A DNA stretch of 12,959 nt from Alphaproteobacteria bacterium (GCA_005882415.1 VBAE01000110.1:14143-27101), one strand, 5' to 3'; counted from the stretch's first letter, positions 1-6,841 are shown. Numbers and translations: made by a program. The notes: generated by a model from the letters alone, not told the origin.

Positions 1-314
1 GGTGATAGTGCGGAATTCTGCAGTCAAATTGCTTTGGAGCAGAAGCGACCAGCTAGGGTGGCTTCACCTATTGCGTGATGGTGACGAGCCCCCTAGCCCA
101 ACCTCGACCAGCTAGCGTGCTGTGTCTGCAAGGAGCCAGCACGCGCACGGCCGCGTTGGTACCGCTGACCCGTCGTCCAAGCGTAATTGGAAGGCTGGTG
201 GCGGCCCGAACTCGATCACTGACGCTGTATCTTGCGAGTAACCGAATGCGTCAATTCGGAACGCTTCCAATCCGTGCCTTGACCTCCCGCCACTTGGATG
301 CTGGCTTGGGAGCA
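1..314. other. Leader region without a convincing gene
   Basis: The first 314 bases hold no gene I can support. The frame of the GAF-like gene stays open back to an ATG at 75, but the 80 extra residues look like neither a signal peptide nor a domain and have no good ribosome-binding site. Apart from the direct repeat at 46-119 I see no clear structure. A TTGACC at 279-284 resembles a -35 element but has no convincing -10 partner. Confidence 0.4.
46..119. repeat. Short direct repeat, two 15-base copies
   Basis: The 15-mer CGACCAGCTAGgGTG at 46-60 recurs as CGACCAGCTAGcGTG at 105-119, with one mismatch and a 59-base period. Both copies lie upstream of the probable start of the GAF-like gene at 315. 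They could be paired binding sites for a regulator or a chance duplication. No further copy was noticed in the window. Confidence 0.4.
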
Positions 315-1313
315 ATGAAAACGATCAAACAGCTTTCCGAGGATGTGTCGAGCGCGTTTGCAGGCAGATCCAAGCGAATGAACTTCGCAACGGTGTTTGT
401 TAAGACACTCCTCATTGGTGCCGGGACAGCGCTGGTCGGCGTGGCTCAGTTTGCCCAAGTTCCGAGAGGCCAGAATCTAAATGCCTGGCAGGGTGCTGGG
501 ATCGTCGGCTGCATCATTGTCCTCCTTGGTGCTCTTTTTATGATCTTTACCGAGGACGATCCAACTAAAGAGCTGACGCTTGCACGCTCCGCGGTGGAAC
601 GCGCCAGGGAGCTAGAAACAGTCGCAGCCGACTTAGCTGCTTACAAGGATGAGGTGGACCGTAGCGCCGAATTATATTTCGCCTTTGGGCTGATGAGAGG
701 CGTCCTCGAACGGACCATTGCGGACGGCGCTCCGGTGTCCGCCTCGGATATTGCCCGGGCCCTCTTGGCAGTCGCGGGACGGCACCTAGCGATTGCGATG
801 GGGTTCAACATGGCTGATGAATGGACCCTATCGATCTATGAGGCAGTGCCGAGTTCCACGGGTGGAGAGGAGCTCGCATGTGTCGCATCGAAGCGTGCGA
901 TCGAGTGCGATATCAGTAAGACACGCCGATGGCCTTCTGGGATCGGAGTGGCAGGCATTTGCTATGCTGGCGGCTTCGAAAGGATCGTGCCGGATATGTG
1001 GGCACCCGGCATCGGCAACCTGTACACTGCGACGATCCGTCAGTCGTACGATCAAAAACGGTACCGTTCGGTCGCCGCCGTGCCGATCTCCGTCGGGAGA
1101 GGGCGCCGTCCTTGGGGCGTAGTCATTGGAACAAGCGCTGTTCAGCATCATTTTGTGGAGACGGAGTCTGGCCTCGAGAGTGCCGAAGGAGCAAGAGCCC
1201 TTGCAGCGATGATGGCCTTGGGTGTAGCAATAGCATCGAAGGGTTCTCCTCCGCCTGGTCGGAAAGCTCCCCAGAGTCCCACAGGACCGGGGTCAGCTCC
1301 TGTTCAAGAGTGA
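315..1313 (+). CDS. Membrane-anchored GAF-like sensor protein (hypothetical)
   Basis: The preferred ATG at 315 gives 332 residues. It is preceded by GGGAGC (308-313), and the hydrophobic region then starts close to the N-terminus; an in-frame ATG at 75 would add 80 featureless residues. Two membrane segments are visible at about residues 28-48 and 60-79, joined by a short polar loop. A charged, probably coiled-coil stretch follows at about 85-118, then a soluble domain at about 145-305. In it, WTLSIYEAV (170-178), the glycine-rich SGIGVAGICYAGG (208-220) and YRSVAAVPISVG...WGVVIGTS (250-274) read like the alternating strands of a GAF domain. The C-terminus is a proline-rich tail. It is probably an inner-membrane protein sensing a cytoplasmic ligand, but no output domain is attached. 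Eight bases separate it from the next gene. The fold is inferred from pattern only; ligand and role are unknown. Confidence 0.75.
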   Translation: MKTIKQLSEDVSSAFAGRSKRMNFATVFVKTLLIGAGTALVGVAQFAQVPRGQNLNAWQGAGIVGCIIVLLGALFMIFTEDDPTKELTLARSAVERARELETVAADLAAYKDEVDRSAELYFAFGLMRGVLERTIADGAPVSASDIARALLAVAGRHLAIAMGFNMADEWTLSIYEAVPSSTGGEELACVASKRAIECDISKTRRWPSGIGVAGICYAGGFERIVPDMWAPGIGNLYTATIRQSYDQKRYRSVAAVPISVGRGRRPWGVVIGTSAVQHHFVETESGLESAEGARALAAMMALGVAIASKGSPPPGRKAPQSPTGPGSAPVQE

Positions 1314-1321
1314 CATGCGAC

Positions 1322-1579
1322 ATGGCTGACGTGAACGAAAACCATCAAATCGCCAATGATAAGCAGCAAGCCCCCACAGTTGACTTGCAGCAATCCCAAT
1401 CGCCGGAGGCTGAAATGGACCGGCAGATCGAGGAGTTGATAGCTCGCGTTGTGGGTGGTGATGCCGACGCCGCAGACTTGGCAATTCTGCACGTTCTCAG
1501 CGCCGGACGGGCGCGCAAACTGAAGTTCCAGGGCCGCACTGCCGGCGATGCCACGGCGGAAAGGCGTCGATACGGCTGA
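1322..1579 (+). CDS. Small hypothetical protein, 85 aa
   Basis: An ATG eight bases after the stop of the GAF-like gene opens 85 residues. The first 30 are polar and glutamine-rich, apparently disordered. Residues about 31-60 form a probable amphipathic helix region (MDRQIEELIARVVGGDADAA), and the tail is basic (RARKLKFQGR...ERRRYG). There is no signal peptide or membrane segment. The tight spacing suggests co-transcription with the GAF-like gene, so it may be an accessory partner of that sensor. The ribosome-binding site is weak (AAGAG at 1306-1310, inside the upstream gene). I do not recognise a family, and it could be a chance frame, though its position directly after a real gene supports it. 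Confidence 0.5.
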   Translation: MADVNENHQIANDKQQAPTVDLQQSQSPEAEMDRQIEELIARVVGGDADAADLAILHVLSAGRARKLKFQGRTAGDATAERRRYG

Positions 1580-1816
1580 TCTGAGAGATTGCCTGTCTAA
1601 CGACGACACTGCCGACCGGCCAAGGGCGACCCCACGCGGATCAGACGATACAAGCCCATCTTATCAATCTCCGTGCAAAGCATGGCACGAGGGCTCGTAG
1701 GGCCAGCATTTCAGAATCGTTGAAACCGTTCCTACAGGGAAGCCCCACTCACCTAGTGAATACGCGAGCTAAAGCCGACGCCTCGATGGAGAGAGATTGG
1801 GGACGGCGGATTCGGA
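1580..1816. other. Intergenic region between convergent units
   Basis: This stretch of about 240 bases lies downstream of both flanking transcription units. I see no open frame of coding character, no tRNA-like cloverleaf and no tandem repeat. A small inverted repeat, TCAC-CTA-GTGA (1749-1759), is the only symmetry I noticed. The change from the lower-GC segment on the left to the high-GC secretion cassette happens here or just after. Confidence 0.5.
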
Positions 1817-1837
1817 GAAAGGGGCTCTAGCGCCCCT
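1817..1837 (-). terminator. Probable rho-independent terminator of the secretion operon
   Basis: Read on the minus strand, AGGGGC and GCCCCT form a perfect 6-bp stem around a 6-base loop (GCTAGA), followed at once by TTTCT. It lies 19 bases beyond the stop of the DUF6916-like gene. On the plus strand the stem has no T-run, so it should act mainly on leftward transcription. Confidence 0.65.
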
Positions 1838-1855
1838 CCGCCGCCTACCCCTTCC

Positions 1856-2320
1856 TCAGTTGAAGATCGCCGTCAGCTTGCTCACGCCGCCCGCCGTCGA
1901 TGCCTTGCCGACGAAGATCGGGAGCGGGGGGAGTTTGGGGTGGTTGATCGTGTAGGCCGTGTTGCCGGCAGGGATCTTCTTCGCGCTGCTCTGGAACACC
2001 ACTGCGAAGGCCTGGGCGCGGACGCCTTTGGGGCGGCGGCCGGTGGCGGAGAGGTTGCGGACCTGGGTCACCTTCCACAAGGACGGCCCGCCCTCGCCTT
2101 CGAAGGTGAAGCTCTCGCCGACGATCTTCAGCCAGTCGGCGGCGGTGCCGTTGCGCAGCGAGACGAAGGTTCGGTCCCACCAGCTGGCATTGTTCTTGGA
2201 GCCCGTCGACAACCAGCTGAAGCCGATCCCGGCGGCGGCCGCCGCCGCGGCGACGCTCCCCAAAGCGAGGCCGATGATCAGCTTGCGCCGCGTGAACAGG
2301 TCGTTCGCCTGGATGTCCAT
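1856..2320 (-). CDS. Tat-signal DUF6916-like protein
   Basis: The protein has 154 residues. The ATG at 2320 is preceded by AAGGGGA six bases upstream, a good ribosome-binding site; a longer open frame to the right has no family character. The N-terminus has a twin-arginine motif, TRRKLIIG (residues 10-17, R11 and R12), followed by a hydrophobic alanine-rich segment (about 14-35) with no obvious AxA cleavage site. It may therefore be exported folded by Tat and stay anchored in the membrane. The remainder (about 60-154) matches the DUF6916 pattern as I know it: GESFTFEGEGG (68-78), LWKVTQV (81-87), FAVVFQ (105-110), IPAGNTAYTINHPKLPPLPIF (116-136). The family has no established function. It is the last gene of the secretion cassette, 182 bases after the adaptor gene, with its own palindrome and leader hairpin, so it may have a separate promoter. 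The domain call is from memory of the family. Confidence 0.8.
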   Translation of the reverse strand: MDIQANDLFTRRKLIIGLALGSVAAAAAAAGIGFSWLSTGSKNNASWWDRTFVSLRNGTAADWLKIVGESFTFEGEGGPSLWKVTQVRNLSATGRRPKGVRAQAFAVVFQSSAKKIPAGNTAYTINHPKLPPLPIFVGKASTAGGVSKLTAIFN

Positions 2321-2331
2321 GAAATTCCCCT

Positions 2332-2347
2332 TTGCCCTTGTGGGCAA
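2332..2347 (-). promoter_or_regulatory. Leader hairpin just before the DUF6916 ribosome-binding site
   Basis: On the minus strand TTGCCC-ACAA-GGGCAA forms a perfect 6-bp stem with a 4-base loop, extendable in RNA by a wobble and a G-C pair into the purines of the ribosome-binding site (AAAGGGGA). Such a stem could modulate translation. No sequence known to me as a riboswitch is present. Confidence 0.35.
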
Positions 2348-2377
2348 GGTATCATGGCGGCGGGCGCGGCGCAAACT

Positions 2378-2394
2378 AGGTCCAATATGGACCT
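2378..2394. promoter_or_regulatory. Perfect 7-3-7 palindrome, possible operator
   Basis: AGGTCCA-ATA-TGGACCT is a perfect inverted repeat with 7-base arms and a 3-base A/T centre, 58 bases upstream of the DUF6916 start and within an otherwise GC-rich gap. Size and symmetry fit the site of a dimeric transcription factor. No matching regulator gene lies in the window and I did not see a second copy. Confidence 0.4.
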
Positions 2395-2459
2395 TTCTTG
2401 AGGCCGCTGCTAACGCAGGCGCCAAGGCCGTGCCAGCCCCCTGCGCTGCGGCCGAGGGC

Positions 2460-2495
2460 CGGGCCCGGACATCCAGTCCACACGGGTCCGGCCCG
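2460..2495. other. GC-rich hairpin after the HlyD stop codon
   Basis: The arms CGGGcCCGGAC (2460-2470) and GTCCGGCCCG (2486-2495) pair over 10 bp with one bulged C around a 15-base loop. The structure begins eight bases beyond the adaptor stop on the minus strand. No T-run follows, so it is not a canonical terminator; it could protect the mRNA 3' end or attenuate read-through into the DUF6916 gene. Confidence 0.35.
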
Positions 2496-2502
2496 CCTTC
2501 CC

Positions 2503-3735
2503 TCACTCGCGGAAGGCGGTCTCGCTGAGGCGGGTGATCGGGGTCATCAGATATTGGAGCACCGTCCGCTTCTCGCCGATCAGGGCGACGTCGGCGACCA
2601 TGCCCGGGCCGATCGGAAGCGCATTGCCCTGCTGGTCCTTCAGCGCATCGGTCTTGGTCCGCACCCGCACGTGGTAGAAGGTTTCGCCGGTCCGCTCCTC
2701 CAGCACCGCGTCGGGCGAGATCGTCGCGACGGTCCCTTCCAGCGCCCCGAACACCGACGGATCGTAGGCGGTGATGTTGACCTTGGCGTGCTGGCCGATG
2801 CGGACGAAGGCAATGTCCTGCGGCCGCACCCTGACCTCGACCAGAAGGCTCTTCTCCGACGGCACGATCTCGACCATCGGGGCCCCCGGAGCGACGGTGC
2901 CGCCGACGGTGGTGACCATCACTCGGTTGACCTTGCCGTCCAATGGCGCCCGCACCACCGTCCGGTCGACCCTCTGCTCGAGCGCGGGGAGCGCCCGCTG
3001 GCGGGCGGCAAGCTCGCCCTGGGCGGTGGCGAGCTCGGTCGCTGCCTGGGAGCGCCAATCCTGCATCTGCTGGCTGAGCGCCGAACGCGCCTCGGCCACC
3101 GCCGAGGACGCCCGTGCCAGCCCCGACGCCGCCGCCGCAGCCTCGCTCGCTGCCACCGAGGCCGCGCTCTCCGCCTGGAGCAGCGACAGCCGCGGCTCGA
3201 TCCCCTTGGCGACCAGAGGCCGGAGCACCGCAAGCTCGGACCGCCGCGTCTCCCGCTCGGTGCTCCGCGCCTCGAGCGCCGACTGCGCTTCCATCACCGC
3301 GCGCTCCGCCTGCGCGATCCGCGCCCGGCCGGCATTCTGAAGGCTGTTCAGCTCCTGCATCCGCGACGCGTGCAAGGCCCGCTCGACCTGGATCTGGTCG
3401 GCCGTCCCGCGATCGTGGGCCGGCGGATAGATCGGCTCATGGCCGGTGACCTCGGCCGTCTTGTCGAGCCGGATCAGCTCCGCGCCCTGCTTCACCTGCT
3501 GGCCGGGCTGGACCAGGATCGCATCGACGATCCCGCCTTCCAAATTCGACACGATCTGGAGCTGCGAGCTCGGGATCACCCGGCCTGCGCCGCGCACGGT
3601 GCGGTCGAGGGTGGTGAGCGCCGCCCAGGCGACCGCGATCGCGAAGAAGCCGACCACGCCCCAGAACAGCAGGCTCGACGCCCCCTTCGGCTTGATCCGG
3701 TCGGTATAGTCTTCGAGATGGTGGTGCTCGGACAT
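2503..3735 (-). CDS. Type I secretion adaptor (HlyD family)
   Basis: This 410-residue membrane-fusion protein bridges the inner-membrane ATPase and the TolC channel across the periplasm. A short cytoplasmic N-terminus is followed by one membrane helix (about 22-42). The first half of a lipoyl-like domain follows, VSNLEGGIVDAILVQPGQ (62-79) through LIRLDKTA (87-94), then a long alanine/glutamate-rich coiled coil (about 115-275). The second half of the lipoyl-like domain (TVVRAPLDGKVNRV) and a beta-barrel region complete the protein. The start lies three bases after the stop of the ATPase gene, so the two are probably co-translated. Oddity: LDKTA runs straight into EVTGHEPIYP. Related adaptors, as I recall them, have roughly 30 helical residues between these points, so an in-frame deletion in the first arm of the helical hairpin is likely. 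The cargo is not evident: no RTX-type substrate gene is present. Confidence 0.9.
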   Translation of the reverse strand: MSEHHHLEDYTDRIKPKGASSLLFWGVVGFFAIAVAWAALTTLDRTVRGAGRVIPSSQLQIVSNLEGGIVDAILVQPGQQVKQGAELIRLDKTAEVTGHEPIYPPAHDRGTADQIQVERALHASRMQELNSLQNAGRARIAQAERAVMEAQSALEARSTERETRRSELAVLRPLVAKGIEPRLSLLQAESAASVAASEAAAAASGLARASSAVAEARSALSQQMQDWRSQAATELATAQGELAARQRALPALEQRVDRTVVRAPLDGKVNRVMVTTVGGTVAPGAPMVEIVPSEKSLLVEVRVRPQDIAFVRIGQHAKVNITAYDPSVFGALEGTVATISPDAVLEERTGETFYHVRVRTKTDALKDQQGNALPIGPGMVADVALIGEKRTVLQYLMTPITRLSETAFRE

Positions 3736-3738
3736 TCG

Positions 3739-5409
3739 TCAGGCGGCTTTCTGCGGTCTGGTGATCTGCTTCAGGACCTCGTCGCGCGGCCCGTCCATGA
3801 TCACCTTGCCCTTGTCCATCAGGATCACTCGGGTGACGAGCTGGAGCAGTGGCGGCCGGTGGGTGATGACCATGAAGGTCCGTCCCGCCATCTCCTGCTG
3901 CAGGCGCTGGATGAGCGCGGTCTCGGTCTGGGTGTCCATCGCGCTGGTCGGCTCGTCGAACACCAGGATCTGCGGCTTTCCGGCAAGCGCCCGGGCGATC
4001 GCGATCGACTGGCGCTGGCCGCCCGAAAGCCCCTCGCCGCGGTCCGCCAGCCTCAAATCGTAGCCGTTGGCGATCTGGCCCATGAACTGGTGGGTGCCGG
4101 AGAGCTCCGCTGCGCGCATCATCTCCTCGTCGTCCATGCCCGGCCGGCCGAGGATGATATTCTCGCGCACCGATCCGGTGAGCAGAACGCTCTCCTGCAT
4201 CGCCGCGCCGATATGGCTGCGCATGTTGGAAGGGTCGAGCTGGCGGATATCGGTGCCGTCGATCATCACCAGCCCGTCCTCGGGCGGATAGAGGCCGAGG
4301 ACGAGGCGCGCGATGGTCGACTTGCCCGAGCCGACCCGGCCGAGAATGGCCACCCGCTCGCCCGGCTCGACGATGAAGCTGACCTCGTCCAGCGCCTTTT
4401 CCGGAGCGCCCGGATAGCGGAAGGAAACGTTGCGGAACTCGAGCTTGCCCTTGGGCGCGGTGAGCAGCAACGCCTCGCCTTCCGGACCTTCCGGCGGCAT
4501 TTCCATCATCTGGTTGAGCTGGCGGTAGGCGGTGCGCGTCGAGGTGATGCGCGACAGCAGCTGCGAGATCTGCGCCAGCGGAGCCACCGCGCGGCCGGCG
4601 AGGATCGAGCAGGCGATAAGCCCGCCCATGGTCAGGTCGTGGGCCGCGATCAGCTCCACGCCGACGATGACCACGCCGGCGTAGGAGATGGTGCCCGCGG
4701 ACGTCGCGGTGGTCACGCCGATGGTCGAGATCAGGCGCTGGCGGAGCGAGCTGTCGCTGTGCCGCTCAACCGCAAGCGCCCAGCGCTTCTTGAGCAGCGG
4801 CCCGGCGCCGGCGGTCTTGACCATCTCCAGCCCGCCGATCGCCTCGACCAGCACCGACTGCTTGGCGAGCCCCTCGCCCATCGAGCGGGCGGAGAGCCGG
4901 TCCATCGCCGGCTGGGTAAAGGCGCCGACCCCGACCACGATCGGAATGGCGATCAGCGGCACCAGCACCACGCTTCCGCCGATCAGGAAGACGACGACCA
5001 GAGTGACGAGGATGAAGGGCACATCGACGATGGCCGTCATCGTTGCCGAGGCGAAAAAGTCGCGAAGCGCCTCGAGCTCGCGCATCAGCCCGGTCAGCGA
5101 GCCCGTCGATCCCTTCTTCAGGTCCATCCTGATCGCGAGCAGCCGCGAGAAGACCCGCTCGCCCACTTCGAGGTCGATCTGCGCACCCGCATAATCGACG
5201 AAGTAAGCGCGCAGCAGCTTCAGGATGAAGTCGAACACGACGATGATCGCGAGGCCGATGGAAAGGCCGATCAGCGACGAGGTGGCGTTGTTCGGTACGA
5301 CGCGGTCGTAGACCGTCATCGTGAACAGCGAGGTGACGAGGCCGAACAGGTTGATCAGAACCGCAGCCACCGCGACCTTGCCGTAGGTCGACTTCTTTTC
5401 GTCGGCCAA
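3739..5409 (-). CDS. Type I secretion permease/ATPase
   Basis: This ABC transporter energises the tripartite secretion channel. The preferred start is TTG at 5409. A GGGAGG (5415-5420) lies five bases before it, and the stop of tolC is one base before it. An ATG at 5448 would overlap tolC by 38 bases with a poorer site. From TTG the protein has 556 residues. A transmembrane half (about 10-290) opens with LINLFGLVTSLFTMTVYDRVVPNN-type sequence (18-41), resembling LapB/LssB-like exporters. The nucleotide-binding domain carries Walker A GRVGSGKST (357-365), signature LSGGQ (461-465), Walker B ILVFDE (481-486) and switch His517 (ITHR). The N-terminal C39-like domain usual in LapB-like members is absent, and there is no room for it because tolC lies immediately upstream. 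Cleavage of a double-glycine leader by this protein is therefore not expected. Confidence 0.9.
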   Translation of the reverse strand: MADEKKSTYGKVAVAAVLINLFGLVTSLFTMTVYDRVVPNNATSSLIGLSIGLAIIVVFDFILKLLRAYFVDYAGAQIDLEVGERVFSRLLAIRMDLKKGSTGSLTGLMRELEALRDFFASATMTAIVDVPFILVTLVVVFLIGGSVVLVPLIAIPIVVGVGAFTQPAMDRLSARSMGEGLAKQSVLVEAIGGLEMVKTAGAGPLLKKRWALAVERHSDSSLRQRLISTIGVTTATSAGTISYAGVVIVGVELIAAHDLTMGGLIACSILAGRAVAPLAQISQLLSRITSTRTAYRQLNQMMEMPPEGPEGEALLLTAPKGKLEFRNVSFRYPGAPEKALDEVSFIVEPGERVAILGRVGSGKSTIARLVLGLYPPEDGLVMIDGTDIRQLDPSNMRSHIGAAMQESVLLTGSVRENIILGRPGMDDEEMMRAAELSGTHQFMGQIANGYDLRLADRGEGLSGGQRQSIAIARALAGKPQILVFDEPTSAMDTQTETALIQRLQQEMAGRTFMVITHRPPLLQLVTRVILMDKGKVIMDGPRDEVLKQITRPQKAA

Positions 5410-5420
5410 ATTATCCTCCC
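5407..5420 (-). promoter_or_regulatory. Ribosome-binding site and TTG start of the secretion ATPase
   Basis: On the minus strand GGGAGG-ATAAT-TTG places a strong Shine-Dalgarno five bases before a TTG codon. The TAA stop of tolC lies inside the spacer. This arrangement favours TTG over the upstream ATG and implies translational coupling of the ATPase to tolC. Confidence 0.6.
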
Positions 5421-6841
5421 AGCTTCTCGGGCTGGATTGCGAGTGCATCGAGTAGTCGCCCGGTGCGCGATAGCAGGACGTAGCGAGCCGCGTCCAATTC
5501 GGTGAGCGACTGGATGTAGGAAGCCGCCGATTCGAAATAAGAATCCTCGGCCGCGACGACGTCGAACAGCGATCCGCGGGCGACCCGGAAGCGCTCTGCG
5601 ATGACGTCGCGCGAGCGGCGGGCGGCGAGATAGGATTCCTGGATCGAGGCGAGCTGCTGCTCCAGCGCCTGTACGTCGGACCAGGCGATGGACGCGTCGC
5701 GCGACGATTCCTCGCGGATCCGGTCGGCCCGGGCCTCCGCCGCCCGCGCCCGCGCGTCGACCTGTCCGACCCGGGCGTCGATCCCGCCGAACAGGCGCTG
5801 GCGGAAGCTGATCCGCGCGCGGACGTCGTAATCCTTGTCGTTCTCGAACACGCCGTAGCGGCCGGCATCGATGCCCCCGCTCAAATTTCCGAGCCGGTCG
5901 GCGCGGGTCGCCTTCGCTTCCTTGCGCGCGGCCTCGGCGGTGGCTTCGGCCGAGCGCACCGCGGGAGAAGTTTCGGCGGCGAGGGTCGCGGCGTCCTTGC
6001 TGGGCGTCAGCGTCGCGGGGGGCGGCGAGCGTTCGACGTCCGCGGGCGGCGGGCTTCCGGTCAACTCGGTGAAACGGGCCTCCGCGTTGGACAGCTGGCG
6101 GCGATATTGCGCGAGGCGGGTCTCGGCCTGGGCGATATAGCTTTCCACCCGCGCCACGTCCCCCGGCGCGGACACGCCTTCATGGACTCGCTCCTCGACC
6201 GCAGCCTTGAGCTCGCGCTGGCTGGCGACGAAGGCCTCGGTGAGGCTGAGCAGGGCGCGATAGCCGAAAACGTCGTACCAGGAGGCGACCGCGGCGAGCG
6301 CGACCCGGTCTGCGGCGCTTTCGACGTCCGCCTGCGATCCGCGAAGGCTCGCCCGCGCACCTGCGACCCTGGCATCGCCCGCGCCGAAGTCGAAGATGGT
6401 CTGGGTCACCGACAGCAAAGCGTCGGTTCGCTGCTCGGGCCGGCTGCGCTCGACGATATTGTCGGGGTCGTTCGAGAATTCGCGCGAAAGGACCCGGTAG
6501 CCGGTGACGCTGAAGTCGCCGGAAGGAAGCTGGCGCTCCTTCGCCTCGCGCAAGGCCGCGCGGGCTTCCTCGCTGGTCGCGACCGATTCGGCGGTTCCCG
6601 GATGACGCTCGACCGCGGAGGCGATGAAGGTCCTGAACTCGGCGAAGCTCGCCTGCGCCCGGCTCAGGCGGAGGATCGGGTCGGCGGCGACGTCGACATC
6701 GAGCGGCTCCTGGCTCGGCGCCGGAAGCGCAGTCGGCTTTTGGGTCGGGGCAGGAGGCGCGGCCGGAGTCTGGGCGAGCGCGCTCACCCCCATGGAGAGG
6801 GCAAGGACGAGCGAAATCGCGCGCAGAGAGGCGGTTACCAT
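5411..6841 (-). CDS. TolC-family outer-membrane efflux/secretion protein
   Basis: The 476-residue protein begins with a clear Sec signal peptide (MVTASLRAIS..., predicted cut after ALA at about 23), then a proline-rich linker (TPAAPPAPTQKPTALP). The remainder is mostly long alanine/glutamate/arginine helices with the internal two-fold repeat of TolC-like outer-membrane factors. Visible elements include LSVTQTIFDFGAGDARV in the first repeat, ISFRQRLFGGIDARVGQV in the second, and SLFDVVAAEDSYFESAASYI near the end. It should form the trimeric outer-membrane channel that the HlyD adaptor docks to. It is the first gene of the secretion cassette. The ribosome-binding site (AGGAA) is close to the ATG, and a second purine run, GGGGGA, lies further up. 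It could also serve the B2-associated ABC exporter encoded just upstream, although that type usually works without an outer-membrane partner. Confidence 0.92.
   Translation of the reverse strand: MVTASLRAISLVLALSMGVSALAQTPAAPPAPTQKPTALPAPSQEPLDVDVAADPILRLSRAQASFAEFRTFIASAVERHPGTAESVATSEEARAALREAKERQLPSGDFSVTGYRVLSREFSNDPDNIVERSRPEQRTDALLSVTQTIFDFGAGDARVAGARASLRGSQADVESAADRVALAAVASWYDVFGYRALLSLTEAFVASQRELKAAVEERVHEGVSAPGDVARVESYIAQAETRLAQYRRQLSNAEARFTELTGSPPPADVERSPPPATLTPSKDAATLAAETSPAVRSAEATAEAARKEAKATRADRLGNLSGGIDAGRYGVFENDKDYDVRARISFRQRLFGGIDARVGQVDARARAAEARADRIREESSRDASIAWSDVQALEQQLASIQESYLAARRSRDVIAERFRVARGSLFDVVAAEDSYFESAASYIQSLTELDAARYVLLSRTGRLLDALAIQPEKLGG

Noticed and set aside
75..314. 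Longer version of the GAF-like protein starting at 75
   Set aside because: The extra 80 residues have no recognisable feature and no good ribosome-binding site; ATG 315 places the membrane helices near the N-terminus.
2321..3058. N-terminal extension of the DUF6916 frame
   Set aside because: It overlaps the HlyD gene in another frame and has no family character; the ribosome-binding site and Tat signal fix the start at 2320.
2398..5505. A plus-strand open frame of 1035 codons antisense to the secretion genes
   Set aside because: It is a GC-rich antisense shadow: its translation is rich in arginine, histidine and aspartate with no domain, while the minus-strand frames carry clear HlyD and ABC motifs.
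5449..5868. Possible N-terminal C39-like domain of the secretion ATPase in the upstream frame
   Set aside because: The translation there is arginine/serine-rich with no C39-like motif, and the region is fully used by the end of tolC.
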